A stretch of DNA of 64,000 bases from positions 1-64,000 of the forward strand of contig DASVDI010000006.1 in the NCBI GenBank assembly GCA_036381175.1, in the 5' to 3' direction. Under the pieces are notes generated by a model that saw only the letters and a program-made list of their open reading frames with translations, had not been told where the DNA came from and did not search any database. Positions 57,216 through 64,000 of the stretch are shown here, in pieces. This DNA comes from JAJUFS01 sp036381175 (GTDB lineage Bacteria; Pseudomonadota; Gammaproteobacteria; Natronospirales; JAJUFS01). Position 1 is the first letter of the stretch. Each line of letters starts with the position of its first letter. Made by a program: the position numbers and the translations under genes.

Positions 57216-57794
57216 ATGATGACTCGACGCCTTGGAATTCTGACAACGTTTGCAACACTGGGCGCCACGCTGGCGGTAACGCCGATAGCGGCGAACGCGG
57301 ATTCGCTGTTCGATGACGACATCGGTCCGTACGCGGGCGTGGGTATTGGTTATGGCACTTTCGAGAACGAAGACTTTCTGACCGAGGACAACGATCTGCG
57401 TGATGACCGGATGACCTGGCAGGCCTACCTCGGCGCCAATTTCACGAACTGGTTCGGTATCGAGGCCGGTTACGTCGACTTCGGCGAGATCGACGATGAA
57501 GGCGGTTTTCTTGACGCCAATGGCGTGACCGCTGCGGTTGCGTTTCATATTCCCGTGCATGAATCCGTCAGCCTGTCATTGCGTGGCGGCCAGATGTGGT
57601 GGGATTCCACCGGCACTGCCGTTGCCCCGCTTGATGAATTCGAATTCGATGCAGACGGCGAGGATCCGTTCTACGGCGTCGGTGCACATTTCGGCAGCGG
57701 TGAAGGCGTTGGCGTGAATATTCGCTATGACCGCTATGAAATGGGTGAAATGGATATCGACATGCCGTCGGTGAATCTCGAGTTCGGTTTCTAG
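57216..57794 (+). CDS. Small outer-membrane beta-barrel protein
   Basis: A 192-aa exported protein: signal peptide ending AANA, then an OmpA-like eight-stranded barrel pattern (GPYAGVGIGYGTFENEDFL; WQAYLGANFTNWFGIEAGYVDFGEI; VSLSLRGGQMWWDSTG; FYGVGAHFGSGEGVGVNIRYDRYEM) and a C-terminal strand ending in Phe (VNLEFGF), as required for BAM-dependent assembly. The extracellular loops are rich in Asp and Glu, like the EF-hand proteins on both sides. GGAGGT lies 5 nt before ATG 57216. A good terminator follows. It may be a surface porin-like or adhesin protein; function unknown. Confidence 0.82.
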   Translation: MMTRRLGILTTFATLGATLAVTPIAANADSLFDDDIGPYAGVGIGYGTFENEDFLTEDNDLRDDRMTWQAYLGANFTNWFGIEAGYVDFGEIDDEGGFLDANGVTAAVAFHIPVHESVSLSLRGGQMWWDSTGTAVAPLDEFEFDADGEDPFYGVGAHFGSGEGVGVNIRYDRYEMGEMDIDMPSVNLEFGF

Positions 57795-57820
57795 AACGCA
57801 TTGCGTTGCGTTACGGAATC

Positions 57821-57847
57821 AGCCCTGCCTTGTGCAGGGCTTTTTTT
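57821..57847 (+). terminator. Rho-independent terminator after the barrel gene
   Basis: AGCCCTGC-CTTGT-GCAGGGCT is followed by TTTTTT, 27 nt after the stop of the outer-membrane protein gene. It isolates that gene from the EF-hand gene that follows. Confidence 0.92.
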
Positions 57848-58041
57848 GCGCGGCGAGTTAACGGAACACGTCACTGGGAATTCCGCTGCGCGGGAATGGC
57901 GGTTTCGCTCCTCACGCTTCTGTCGCGACAATAACCACACGAAAAACCTCCGATTCCCGCTCCTGGCATTTAATCCGGCACGCCGAGTCCCAATTGAAAA
58001 ACTCATCGGCTGAAAATACCGAGAGCGAAAGGAGGTACATC

Positions 58042-59214
58042 ATGCAAAGACTCACGTCACTCATTCCATTCACGCTGGCAGGACTTCTTGTCGGCAGCAG
58101 CGCGCTGGCCCAGGGGGCCATCGATTTTGATCGTTATGACACCAATGGCGACGGTTATTTGACGCAAAGCGAATGGAGCGCCGTCAACAACGTGACGGCG
58201 ACCTTCGATTCCATCGACACGAATCGCGATGGGCGCCTCAGCGAAGGCGAAGTGGAAGCCGGTGTTTCTGCCGAGAAGCGAAATGCCAGCCAGCAGGACA
58301 TTTCGCAACAGTCCGGCGGACAACAGGGAAACATGAGCACTCGGATGTCGGGCCAGACATCCGGCCAGACATCGGGCCAGACCTCCAACCAGGCATCAAC
58401 CCAGGTGTCCGGCGTCGAGAGCCAGCAACGCAACGTGAACATGTACGATACGGACAACGATGGACGTGTCAGCCGTGATGAAGCGCAGAAGGACGGCGAG
58501 CTGGTGACATATTTCGTGATCTGGGACACGAACCGGGACGGCTTCATTGACCAGACCGAAATGGCCGAGGCCAACCAGCAGCCGCAAGACAGCCGCCGCA
58601 ATGTCGAGCAAGGCGGTCAGGCAGGAAACGCGGCGCAGCAGTCCGGGAATCAGGGTGCGGCCAGTTTCGAGCAGGCCGATGCGAATCGCGACAATCGCGT
58701 CAGCCGCAGCGAAGCGAACGATGCGAATGCGGAAACCATTGTCATCTATTTCGATACGCTCGACACGAACCGCGATGGTTTCGTGGACCGCAATGAAGCC
58801 AGCGCGAACGACGATTACTGGGAGATGAACGAAACCGATACGAACGCATTCGACAACGCGAACCGGTTCGACACCTACGACATTGATGATGACGGTTTTC
58901 TCGATGAGTCAGAGGCGTTTGAAGACAATTACCTCGAAGACAACTTTGACGTCCTTGACGTGAACGACGACGGTTTGCTTGGCGAGAATGAAATCGACGA
59001 CGACTGGATGGAATGGAACGAAGACGCCTTCGACACCTACGACATCAATGACGACGGCCTGCTCGATGAAGAAGAAGTCGTTGATTACGACTACATCGAT
59101 TACAGCTTTGACGACTGGGATATGGACGACGACGGCTATGTCTCTGAAGACGAAGCCGATGTCGGCTGGTTTGACGACAACGACGACGGGGTGTTCGACG
59201 AGGACGACTGGTAA
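58042..59214 (+). CDS. Secreted protein with about eleven EF-hand calcium loops
   Basis: A 390-aa exported protein starting MQRLTSLIPFTLAGLLVGSSALA behind a perfect AGGAGG. Canonical D-x-[DN]-x-D-G loops occur throughout: DTNGDGYLTQSE, DTNRDGRLSEGE, DTDNDGRVSRDE, DTNRDGFIDQTE, DANRDNRVSRSE, DTNRDGFVDRNE, DIDDDGFLDESE, DVNDDGLLGENE, DINDDGLLDEEE, DMDDDGYVSEDE and a last DDNDDGVFDED. Residues 85-130 are a low-complexity Ser/Gln/Thr linker made by a tandem 12-bp repeat. The C-terminal third is extremely acidic, dominated by Asp/Glu/Trp/Tyr. This is a high-capacity Ca2+-binding protein, periplasmic or secreted. No catalytic domain is visible. Confidence 0.9.
   Translation: MQRLTSLIPFTLAGLLVGSSALAQGAIDFDRYDTNGDGYLTQSEWSAVNNVTATFDSIDTNRDGRLSEGEVEAGVSAEKRNASQQDISQQSGGQQGNMSTRMSGQTSGQTSGQTSNQASTQVSGVESQQRNVNMYDTDNDGRVSRDEAQKDGELVTYFVIWDTNRDGFIDQTEMAEANQQPQDSRRNVEQGGQAGNAAQQSGNQGAASFEQADANRDNRVSRSEANDANAETIVIYFDTLDTNRDGFVDRNEASANDDYWEMNETDTNAFDNANRFDTYDIDDDGFLDESEAFEDNYLEDNFDVLDVNDDGLLGENEIDDDWMEWNEDAFDTYDINDDGLLDEEEVVDYDYIDYSFDDWDMDDDGYVSEDEADVGWFDDNDDGVFDEDDW
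58348..58407 (+). repeat. Tandem 12-bp repeat coding SGQT units
   Basis: Five degenerate copies of TCGGGCCAGACA encode SGQT-SGQT-SGQT-SNQA-STQV in the linker of the large EF-hand protein. The repeat is a likely hot spot for length variation between strains. Confidence 0.85.
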
Positions 59215-59233
59215 CCGCGACCGTTGAGGAAAC

Positions 59234-59257
59234 CGGGCAGGCGTTTTCGCCTGCCCG
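59234..59257 (+). terminator. Rho-independent terminator after the large EF-hand gene
   Basis: A perfect 10-bp stem CGGGCAGGCG / CGCCTGCCCG with a TTTT loop is followed by TTGTTTTC. It is 20 nt after the stop codon. Confidence 0.92.
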
Positions 59258-59308
59258 TTGTTTTCGAAATGTCGTTTTGAAGATTCTGTGCTTGCGAGGA
59301 GAGTCACC

Positions 59309-59815
59309 ATGATGAAGATTCCAGGACTATTGCTGCTGGCCGGCCTGCTTTGTGCCGGGAACGCGCTTGCGGAAAATGAAATCGGCGATCCCGTGGATTT
59401 CGAAAAGTATGACGCCAACGAAGACGGCTACCTGACGGAAACCGAATGGTCGGAGGTGCCGGTTCGCGTCGAGTTCCACGACGTGGATGTGAACCGTGAT
59501 GGCCAGGTCGAGGAAGCCGAACTGTTGCAGGGCTACCCGTGGCATGTGAATGAATTCGTTGACGAGGAGCCCTACAACGATGCCGATCCGGAAGGCTCGT
59601 TCGAGTCCTTTGACGCGAACGACGACGGCCTTCTTGATGAGAACGAATTCACCGATGCCGGCTGGACGGACGATGACTTTGACATCCGGGATGCTGATGA
59701 CGACGGTTTCCTGGATGAAAATGAAGTCAGCGACGACTGGTTTGAAGAAGATGGCGCTGTCAGTGCTGATGACGAAGGCGCGGTGGAGGATGACGGCGGT
59801 TTGCTTGACGAATGA
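59309..59815 (+). CDS. Secreted protein with four EF-hand loops
   Basis: A 168-aa exported protein: signal peptide MMKIPGLLLLAGLLCAGNALA and four EF-hand loops (DANEDGYLTETE, DVNRDGQVEEAE, DANDDGLLDENE, DADDDGFLDENE), followed by an acidic tail. It shares the -W-S-E-V-x-V-x- spacing after the first loop with the larger neighbour, so the two probably arose by duplication. GAGGAGAG lies just before ATG 59309 (ATG 59312 is also possible). Upstream is the terminator of the large EF-hand gene, so it has its own promoter, which I could not identify. Role: Ca2+ binding in the periplasm or outside the cell. Confidence 0.88.
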   Translation: MMKIPGLLLLAGLLCAGNALAENEIGDPVDFEKYDANEDGYLTETEWSEVPVRVEFHDVDVNRDGQVEEAELLQGYPWHVNEFVDEEPYNDADPEGSFESFDANDDGLLDENEFTDAGWTDDDFDIRDADDDGFLDENEVSDDWFEEDGAVSADDEGAVEDDGGLLDE

Positions 59816-59916
59816 GTCGGGCGGCGAAGATTGTGTGAGACCATCGTTGCGTCACTTGAGGTTTTGTGCGGCAATGCAGTCAATGGAATGAACAAAACAC
59901 TTCGCAAGGATGCGTC

Positions 59917-60612
59917 ATGCCGAAACTTCTCGATAGCCTTTCCTTCCGATTCCTGCCGGGTTGCTGCCTGCTCTGCCAGAAACGCAGTGGCCGGCATCAT
60001 GATCTTTGTTCCGATTGCGAACACGATTTGCCGTGGCTCGGAGTTGCGTGCACGCAATGCGCGCTGCCGGTGCCGGCGACACACCGGGGCGCTTGCGGCG
60101 ATTGCCTTAAGTTGCCGCCGGTGCAGGACGCAAGCCGTGCCGTCTTTCGTTATGGCTGGCCGCTCGATTCCCTGATCCAGCGCTTCAAGTTCAATGGCGA
60201 TCATGCCGCCGGACGCACGCTCGGTGAATTGTTCGCGCAAGGCGTCCGCGCAAGGACTCCGCTACCCGACTGCCTTTTGCCGGTACCGCTGCATTCGCGG
60301 CGCTTGCGTGAACGCGGTTTCAATCAATCGGAATTGCTTGCGGATTCTGTTGCGACGAAACTGGCAATGGACGTGCGAAACGATCTTGTCGAGCGCATTC
60401 GCGAGACAGCGGTGCAATCAGGCATGAATGCGGTGGCACGGCGGCGGAACGTGCGAAATGCTTTTGCGCTTTGCGCTGAACGCCTGCCGGCTCACATCGC
60501 GATTCTTGATGATGTGGTGACAACCGGCAGCACGAGTGCTGAAATCGCCAGGCTGCTGCGCCGCGCTGGCGTGAAACGGATTGAGGTGTGGGCGCTGGCG
60601 CGCGCGGTGTAG
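59917..60612 (+). CDS. comF: ComF-family phosphoribosyltransferase-like protein
   Basis: A 231-aa protein. The N-terminal double zinc finger (PGCCLLCQKRSG, CSDCEHDLPWLG, CTQCALP, CGDC) is followed by a type I phosphoribosyltransferase fold with the PRPP-binding loop HIAILDDVVTTGSTSAEIA. The segment VPLHSRRLRERGFNQSELLA is diagnostic for ComF/GntX. ComF is needed for late steps of natural transformation in competent bacteria, and GntX is the enteric homologue. AAGGA supports ATG 59917. Its presence together with a periplasmic LigE ligase is consistent with DNA uptake, but no type IV pilus or com genes are in the window. Confidence 0.92.
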   Translation: MPKLLDSLSFRFLPGCCLLCQKRSGRHHDLCSDCEHDLPWLGVACTQCALPVPATHRGACGDCLKLPPVQDASRAVFRYGWPLDSLIQRFKFNGDHAAGRTLGELFAQGVRARTPLPDCLLPVPLHSRRLRERGFNQSELLADSVATKLAMDVRNDLVERIRETAVQSGMNAVARRRNVRNAFALCAERLPAHIAILDDVVTTGSTSAEIARLLRRAGVKRIEVWALARAV

Positions 60613-60661
60613 AAGCGCCGCGAAGGGTTGTTCACGCCTGAAGGCGCTCCTGCAAGACCTC

Positions 60662-62308
60662 TCACCAGTTCATCGGAGGCTTGTGAACCTCGAGATCCGC
60701 TGCACGCTGAATCCCCCGCGCTACAGCAATCAACTCGCCTTCGTGGAAAGGCTTTCCGATCAGGCAGATTCCCGTCGGCATGCCTTCGGCATCAAAACCA
60801 TTGGGCAACGCCACCGACGGATGGCCGGAGAGATTTGTCGCGAGCAGCTGGTTGCCCGCAAAACACGGCGCCAATACGACATCGACATTCGCATCCGCGA
60901 ACATTGCCTCGATGCCATCAATCAATCGCGTTCGCAAACGGTTCGCTTGCAGGTATTCAACGGCGGGAATGAACCGCGCGGCGCGAAACACATTCGGCCA
61001 GGCGTTGCTCACCTGCCGCACGAGCAGGTCATCGCGGCCCGAACGCGTGAGTTCATCAAACGCCGCTGCGGCTTCCGCCGAAAGAATGAAGCTCATGGAT
61101 TCGACCGGCAACCCGGGCAAGGCGACCGATTGAAGTTCGACGCCCTGCGCCTGCAATGCTTCGATGACTTTCGCGTCATTTTCGGCATTCGCGTATTCGC
61201 TATCGAAATCCGCCGCGAGCCAGGCGATGCGAAGATCGGCCAGCTTCGTTTCCGGCGTGTACGCAAAACCGGAGGCGATCACGCTCGCGTCTTCGCCGTC
61301 CGGCCCGCGAATGGCATCCAGCACTTTGCCGCAATCCTCGGCAAAGCGGCAGATGGCGCCGACCTTGTCCATCGACCAGCTCAATGCCATCACGCCATGA
61401 CGGCTGACGCGCCCGAACGTGGGCCGCAAGCCGATGACGCCGTTCTGCACGGACGGCGAAACGATCGACCCCCAGGTTTCCGTGCCGATCGCAATCGGGA
61501 AGAATCCCGCCGCAACGCCGGCTGCAGAACCTGCCGATGAACCCGACGCGCCTTCTTCGATATTCCACGGCGAGTTGGTGCGTCCGTCGAACCACACGTC
61601 GCCCCAGGCGAGCGCGCCAACCGCGGTTTTCGCGATCAGCACCGCGCCCGCTTCCTCCATGCGCTTCGCGACCGTCGCAATCTCGTCGATCACCTGCTCT
61701 TTATAAGGAGTAGCGCCCCAGGTCGTGGGATAGCCGGGCACGGCGGCGAGATCCTTCAGGCCGTAAGGAATGCCGTGCAGCGGACCGCGATCGATGCCTT
61801 GTGCGAGTTCCGCGTCCGCGCGGCGCGCCTGCTTGAGCGCAAGCGTATCCGTGAGCGTGATGACGGCGTTGATGTCGTCATCGTGTTCGCGGATTCGATC
61901 AAGATAAATGGTCGTCAGTTCTTCGGAAGTGAGACTGCCGTTTCGAAGCAGCGCGCCAAGCTCCGCGACGGACAGGAATGCGATGTCATCGCCATTTGCG
62001 GGTCGCTCGACGGTGTCGGCTTCCGACCATTCTGGATTCGCGGGTGGCAAGGTTTCAAAACCCGGATCGAATTTCAACGCAGGTGCGAGATCGTTCGGCA
62101 GATCAAGTTCATGCAGAACGTCATACGCCTCGCGCTGCGCGCGGATGTCATCAAGCATCAGCTCGCGCTCTTCCACCGTCATGGCAACACCGGCAAGGTG
62201 TTCGGCAGCGGCGATATCGTCGGCGTTGGGATGCGGACTTTCGCTGCACGCTGCGAGTGCCAGGCTGGACAGGATGAGACTGATTCGGGCCGCTTCAGGA
62301 ATGTTCAT
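60662..62308 (-). CDS. Amidase-signature lipoprotein
   Basis: A 548-aa protein of the amidase signature family with a lipoprotein signal peptide (ISLILSSLALAACSES). The catalytic Lys lies in YGLKDLAAVPG. The Ser-rich signature is EEGASGSSAGSAAGVAAGFFPIAIGTETWGSIVSPS, with the cis-Ser and nucleophile Ser. VIGLRPTFGRVSRHGVMALSWSMDKVG follows as in glutamyl-tRNA amidotransferase A-type enzymes. An extra N-terminal helical region of about 80 residues precedes the domain. The lipid anchor places the enzyme in the cell envelope, so it hydrolyses an amide there; the substrate is unknown. ATG 62308 is chosen since it gives the signal peptide. Confidence 0.9.
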   Translation of the reverse strand: MNIPEAARISLILSSLALAACSESPHPNADDIAAAEHLAGVAMTVEERELMLDDIRAQREAYDVLHELDLPNDLAPALKFDPGFETLPPANPEWSEADTVERPANGDDIAFLSVAELGALLRNGSLTSEELTTIYLDRIREHDDDINAVITLTDTLALKQARRADAELAQGIDRGPLHGIPYGLKDLAAVPGYPTTWGATPYKEQVIDEIATVAKRMEEAGAVLIAKTAVGALAWGDVWFDGRTNSPWNIEEGASGSSAGSAAGVAAGFFPIAIGTETWGSIVSPSVQNGVIGLRPTFGRVSRHGVMALSWSMDKVGAICRFAEDCGKVLDAIRGPDGEDASVIASGFAYTPETKLADLRIAWLAADFDSEYANAENDAKVIEALQAQGVELQSVALPGLPVESMSFILSAEAAAAFDELTRSGRDDLLVRQVSNAWPNVFRAARFIPAVEYLQANRLRTRLIDGIEAMFADANVDVVLAPCFAGNQLLATNLSGHPSVALPNGFDAEGMPTGICLIGKPFHEGELIAVARGIQRAADLEVHKPPMNW

Positions 62309-62330
62309 GAATGTTCTCGACTTTCGATGT

Positions 62331-63287
62331 TCAGGCCAAGGTGTAGCCAAGCGCGAGACCCGCGAAGACAAACAGTCCCGACCAGTTGTTGTTGAGGAAG
62401 GCGCGAAAGCAGTCTTCCCGTTTTCTTTTGCGGATCAGCCACTGCTGCCAGGCGAAGGTGATGGCGCAGAAAACGAGGCCGTAATAATAAGAAACACCGA
62501 GTTCCACCTGGCGGCCGACGAGGAAGAGATTGAACAGGATGGTGAGTTGCAGGAGCGCGATGATGAGCCGGTCCTGTTCGCCGAAAAGAATGGCAGTCGA
62601 CTTCACGCCGATCTTCAGGTCGTCATCGCGATCGACCATCGCGTATTGCGTGTCGTACGCCGTGGACCACAGCACGTTGGCAATGAACACCAGCCACGCG
62701 ACCGGCGGCACTTCGCCGAGCTGCGCGGCGAATGCCATCGGGATCGCCCAGCCGAACGCGGCACCGAGCACCGGCTGCGGCAAATGCGTCCAGCGCTTGG
62801 TGAAAGGATAGAGCGCGGCGAGTCCCGCACCGATGAACGAGAGATAAATGGTAAGGCGGTTCATCGTGAGCACCAGCGCGAAAGCGATGGCGAGCAGCAC
62901 GAAGAAAAGAATCAATGCCTCGCGCGCGCTGACCTTGCCGGTGGCAAGCGGGCGTTCCGCCGTGCGCTTCACGTGCGCGTCAATCTTCCGGTCGGCAAAA
63001 TCGTTGATGACACAACCGGCTGCGCGCATCACGAAAACACCCAGCGTGAACACGACAAAGACTTTCGCATCCGGATGACCATTTCCGGCGATCCACAACG
63101 CCCACCATGTCGGCCAGAGCAGGAGAAATGTGCCGATGGGACGATGGAGCCGCGCGAGGTAGGCGTATTGCGTGAGTCGGTCCAGCACATGCGGCAGCAG
63201 GCGCTGCATGAACGCGCTGTCGCGCGCCGCGCGCCGCCACCGCTTGAGGCGTGGTTTCAGATCAGGCCAGGCAGAAAACACTCGCAT
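62331..63287 (-). CDS. ubiA: 4-hydroxybenzoate polyprenyltransferase UbiA
   Basis: A 318-aa membrane enzyme that prenylates 4-hydroxybenzoate, the second committed step of ubiquinone synthesis. It has eight or nine hydrophobic helices and the two Asp-rich motifs: NDFADRKIDAHVKRTAERPLATGKVS and YDTQYAMVDRDDDLKIGVKSTAILFG. PIGTFLLLWPTWWALWIAG starts the first helix. The start ATG 63287 overlaps ubiC by 31 nt; ATG 63209 (MQRLLPHVLDRL) is an alternative that leaves the family core intact. The gene is in the operon recG-ubiC-ubiA. Confidence 0.96.
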   Translation of the reverse strand: MRVFSAWPDLKPRLKRWRRAARDSAFMQRLLPHVLDRLTQYAYLARLHRPIGTFLLLWPTWWALWIAGNGHPDAKVFVVFTLGVFVMRAAGCVINDFADRKIDAHVKRTAERPLATGKVSAREALILFFVLLAIAFALVLTMNRLTIYLSFIGAGLAALYPFTKRWTHLPQPVLGAAFGWAIPMAFAAQLGEVPPVAWLVFIANVLWSTAYDTQYAMVDRDDDLKIGVKSTAILFGEQDRLIIALLQLTILFNLFLVGRQVELGVSYYYGLVFCAITFAWQQWLIRKRKREDCFRAFLNNNWSGLFVFAGLALGYTLA

Positions 63288-63772
63288 ATCTCGAACGGTT
63301 TCCCTTTCAGTTCAACGCGGGCTTTGCGCGCCCAGAGTTCGGGGTGCAGGGTGATCACGTTTTCGTTCACGTAATCATACAGTGCATCACCGCGAACCAT
63401 CCGCGCAATGAAAAACCGGCCGCGCATGTAGCCGGGTTCGCCGAACAAGCGCGCGCCCAGCGGCGTGCCGCCAAGTTCGCCGAGCCAGGGATTCGCGGCG
63501 AGCGTCGCGGCGGGAATGCGCGTGCGTGCGAACACCAGTGGTTTGTCGGCGCAGCCAAGCGTGATTTCGCGGCAGAAGGTTTCCGCGGATTCGTCGTTGT
63601 CAAAAATGGCCGCGTTCTGCTCGCGACGCTGATCGATTACGCGCAGCTGGAAAGTTTCCGGGCAACGCGAACGCACGCGCGCCGTGAGCGAACCCGGTTC
63701 AGCGAGCCAGTCTTCGACGCGGCCGGGAAGGCCATCGCAGGAATCGAGTGGTTTCCAGATCGTATTGGTCAT
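63257..63772 (-). CDS. ubiC: Chorismate--pyruvate lyase UbiC
   Basis: A 171-aa enzyme that converts chorismate to 4-hydroxybenzoate and pyruvate, supplying UbiA encoded immediately downstream (31-nt overlap). The segments WLAEPGSLTARVRSRCPETFQLRVI, CREITLGCADKPLVFARTRIP, LGELGGTPLGARLFG and the C-terminal ELWARKARVELKGKPFEICECFLPGLI are characteristic; the Arg, Glu and Gly residues of the active site are in place. ATG 63772 is used; the upstream in-frame extension is repeat DNA. A palindromic repeat lies between the recG stop and this start. Confidence 0.93.
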   Translation of the reverse strand: MTNTIWKPLDSCDGLPGRVEDWLAEPGSLTARVRSRCPETFQLRVIDQRREQNAAIFDNDESAETFCREITLGCADKPLVFARTRIPAATLAANPWLGELGGTPLGARLFGEPGYMRGRFFIARMVRGDALYDYVNENVITLHPELWARKARVELKGKPFEICECFLPGLI

Positions 63773-63783
63773 TTTGTATCCGC

Positions 63784-63859
63784 AGGTTGGGGTGAGCAGC
63801 GCGAACCCCAACATTCTTGTCCATGTTGGGGTTCGGCTGTCGCCTCACCCCAACCTACG
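63784..63859. repeat. GTAGGTTGGGGTGAG palindromic repeat, copy 3
   Basis: CAGGTTGGGGTGAG...CGAACCCCAACA...TGTTGGGGTTCG...CTCACCCCAACCTACG is a nearly complete copy of the element seen at 21464-21555. It is inserted between recG and ubiC, 5 bases after the recG stop. Confidence 0.85.
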
Positions 63860-63864
63860 TGACT

Positions 63865-64000
63865 TCATGCATTTGCGTACCGCGAAGAGTCCCCGAGCCA
63901 CCGTTCGATCAGCGGTTGAACATTCGCCGGAAAATCATTCATCACGCGCGCAGCGATCTTCTGCACGTGCGGCAACAGATCCGCATCACGAACAAGATCG
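63865..64000 (-). CDS. recG: ATP-dependent DNA helicase RecG, C-terminus only
   Basis: The reverse strand from the right edge reads DLVRDADLLPHVQKIAARVM, NDFPANVQPLIERWLGDSSRYANA and a stop at 63865. The ending -LIERW-x5-RY-x-NA matches the C-terminus of RecG (E. coli RecG ends ERWMPETERYSNA). RecG reverses stalled replication forks and branch-migrates recombination intermediates. Only 44 codons lie in the window, so the call depends on this tail. It is upstream of ubiC-ubiA on the same strand. Confidence 0.8.
   Translation of the reverse strand, partial: DLVRDADLLPHVQKIAARVMNDFPANVQPLIERWLGDSSRYANA

Noticed and set aside
57900..58041. Sigma-54-like sequences before the large EF-hand gene
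   Set aside because: CTGGCATTTAATCCGGCA looks similar at first sight, but the GG-to-GC spacing is 11 and the -12 TTGC is absent.
61908..63374. 488-codon plus-strand frame across amidase, ubiA and ubiC
   Set aside because: It runs through three well-supported minus-strand genes and has no domain of its own.
1..64000. tRNA, rRNA, CRISPR arrays, phage genes, intact IS elements
   Set aside because: Looked for on both strands; no cloverleaf, spaced direct repeats, transposase motifs or phage structural genes were recognised.

Overview
The window is 64 kb of densely coding chromosome of about 60% G+C from a gammaproteobacterium, probably of the Xanthomonadales/Nevskiales/Steroidobacterales side. 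The evidence is the ubiC-ubiA ubiquinone pair next to recG, a glrK-qseG-glrR operon in the enterobacterial gene order, SoxR, a periplasmic LigE-type DNA ligase, and a SAM-I riboswitch in front of a metX-metB-hom operon. No rRNA, tRNA, CRISPR array, prophage or complete insertion sequence was found. Assignments rest on motifs read directly from the sequence; no database search was possible.

Layout. 1-12 kb: DNA repair and regulation. A periplasmic ATP-dependent ligase touches the left edge. Then come a thrombospondin-3-repeat lipoprotein with a PAP2 phosphatase, a CDF metal exporter, two Crp/Fnr-type regulators with a pair of matching 14-bp inverted repeats between them, a translationally coupled ligD-ku-ku operon for non-homologous end joining, and an Ada-like methyltransferase with a GST. 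12-20 kb: small-molecule metabolism and detoxification (isoprenylcysteine-type methyltransferase, CocE/NonD hydrolase, MocR regulator, cupin, second GST, pirin, APC permease). 20-22.4 kb: a small accessory island with two divergent toxin-antitoxin loci (one with its toxin reduced to a stub), a broken GIY-YIG-like gene, an HTH protein and several dispersed palindromes.

22.4-35 kb: a lipoprotein, an ABC-2 exporter, a complete RND efflux operon with a divergent TetR repressor and an AcrR-like operator, SoxR, a 42-aa Gln/Arg-rich protein, a third Crp/Fnr paralogue and an MFS transporter, then a 0.4-kb stretch packed with repeat elements. 35-47 kb: MarR + DUF3187 with clustered CGGACT half-sites, a TRIC-type channel, a TonB-dependent receptor, a membrane PQQ dehydrogenase, a DsbA-NhaA fusion, a PagL-type lipid A deacylase, a second Gln-rich small protein and an MFS transporter. 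47-51 kb: a SAM-I riboswitch and promoter driving metX-metB-hom plus a CysB-like protein reduced to its DNA-binding domain. 51-52.6 kb: a lipoprotein gene split by a one-base insertion.

52.9-60 kb is the most interesting part. A GlrK/QseG/GlrR envelope-sensing operon is followed at once by a textbook sigma-54 promoter and a GlrR-like site in front of a secreted EF-hand protein. Then come an outer-membrane barrel and two more secreted EF-hand proteins, one with about eleven Ca2+ loops. Together with the TSP3 lipoprotein at 1 kb this suggests a sizeable periplasmic or surface calcium-binding programme. 60-64 kb: ComF, an amidase lipoprotein, UbiA, UbiC and the end of RecG.
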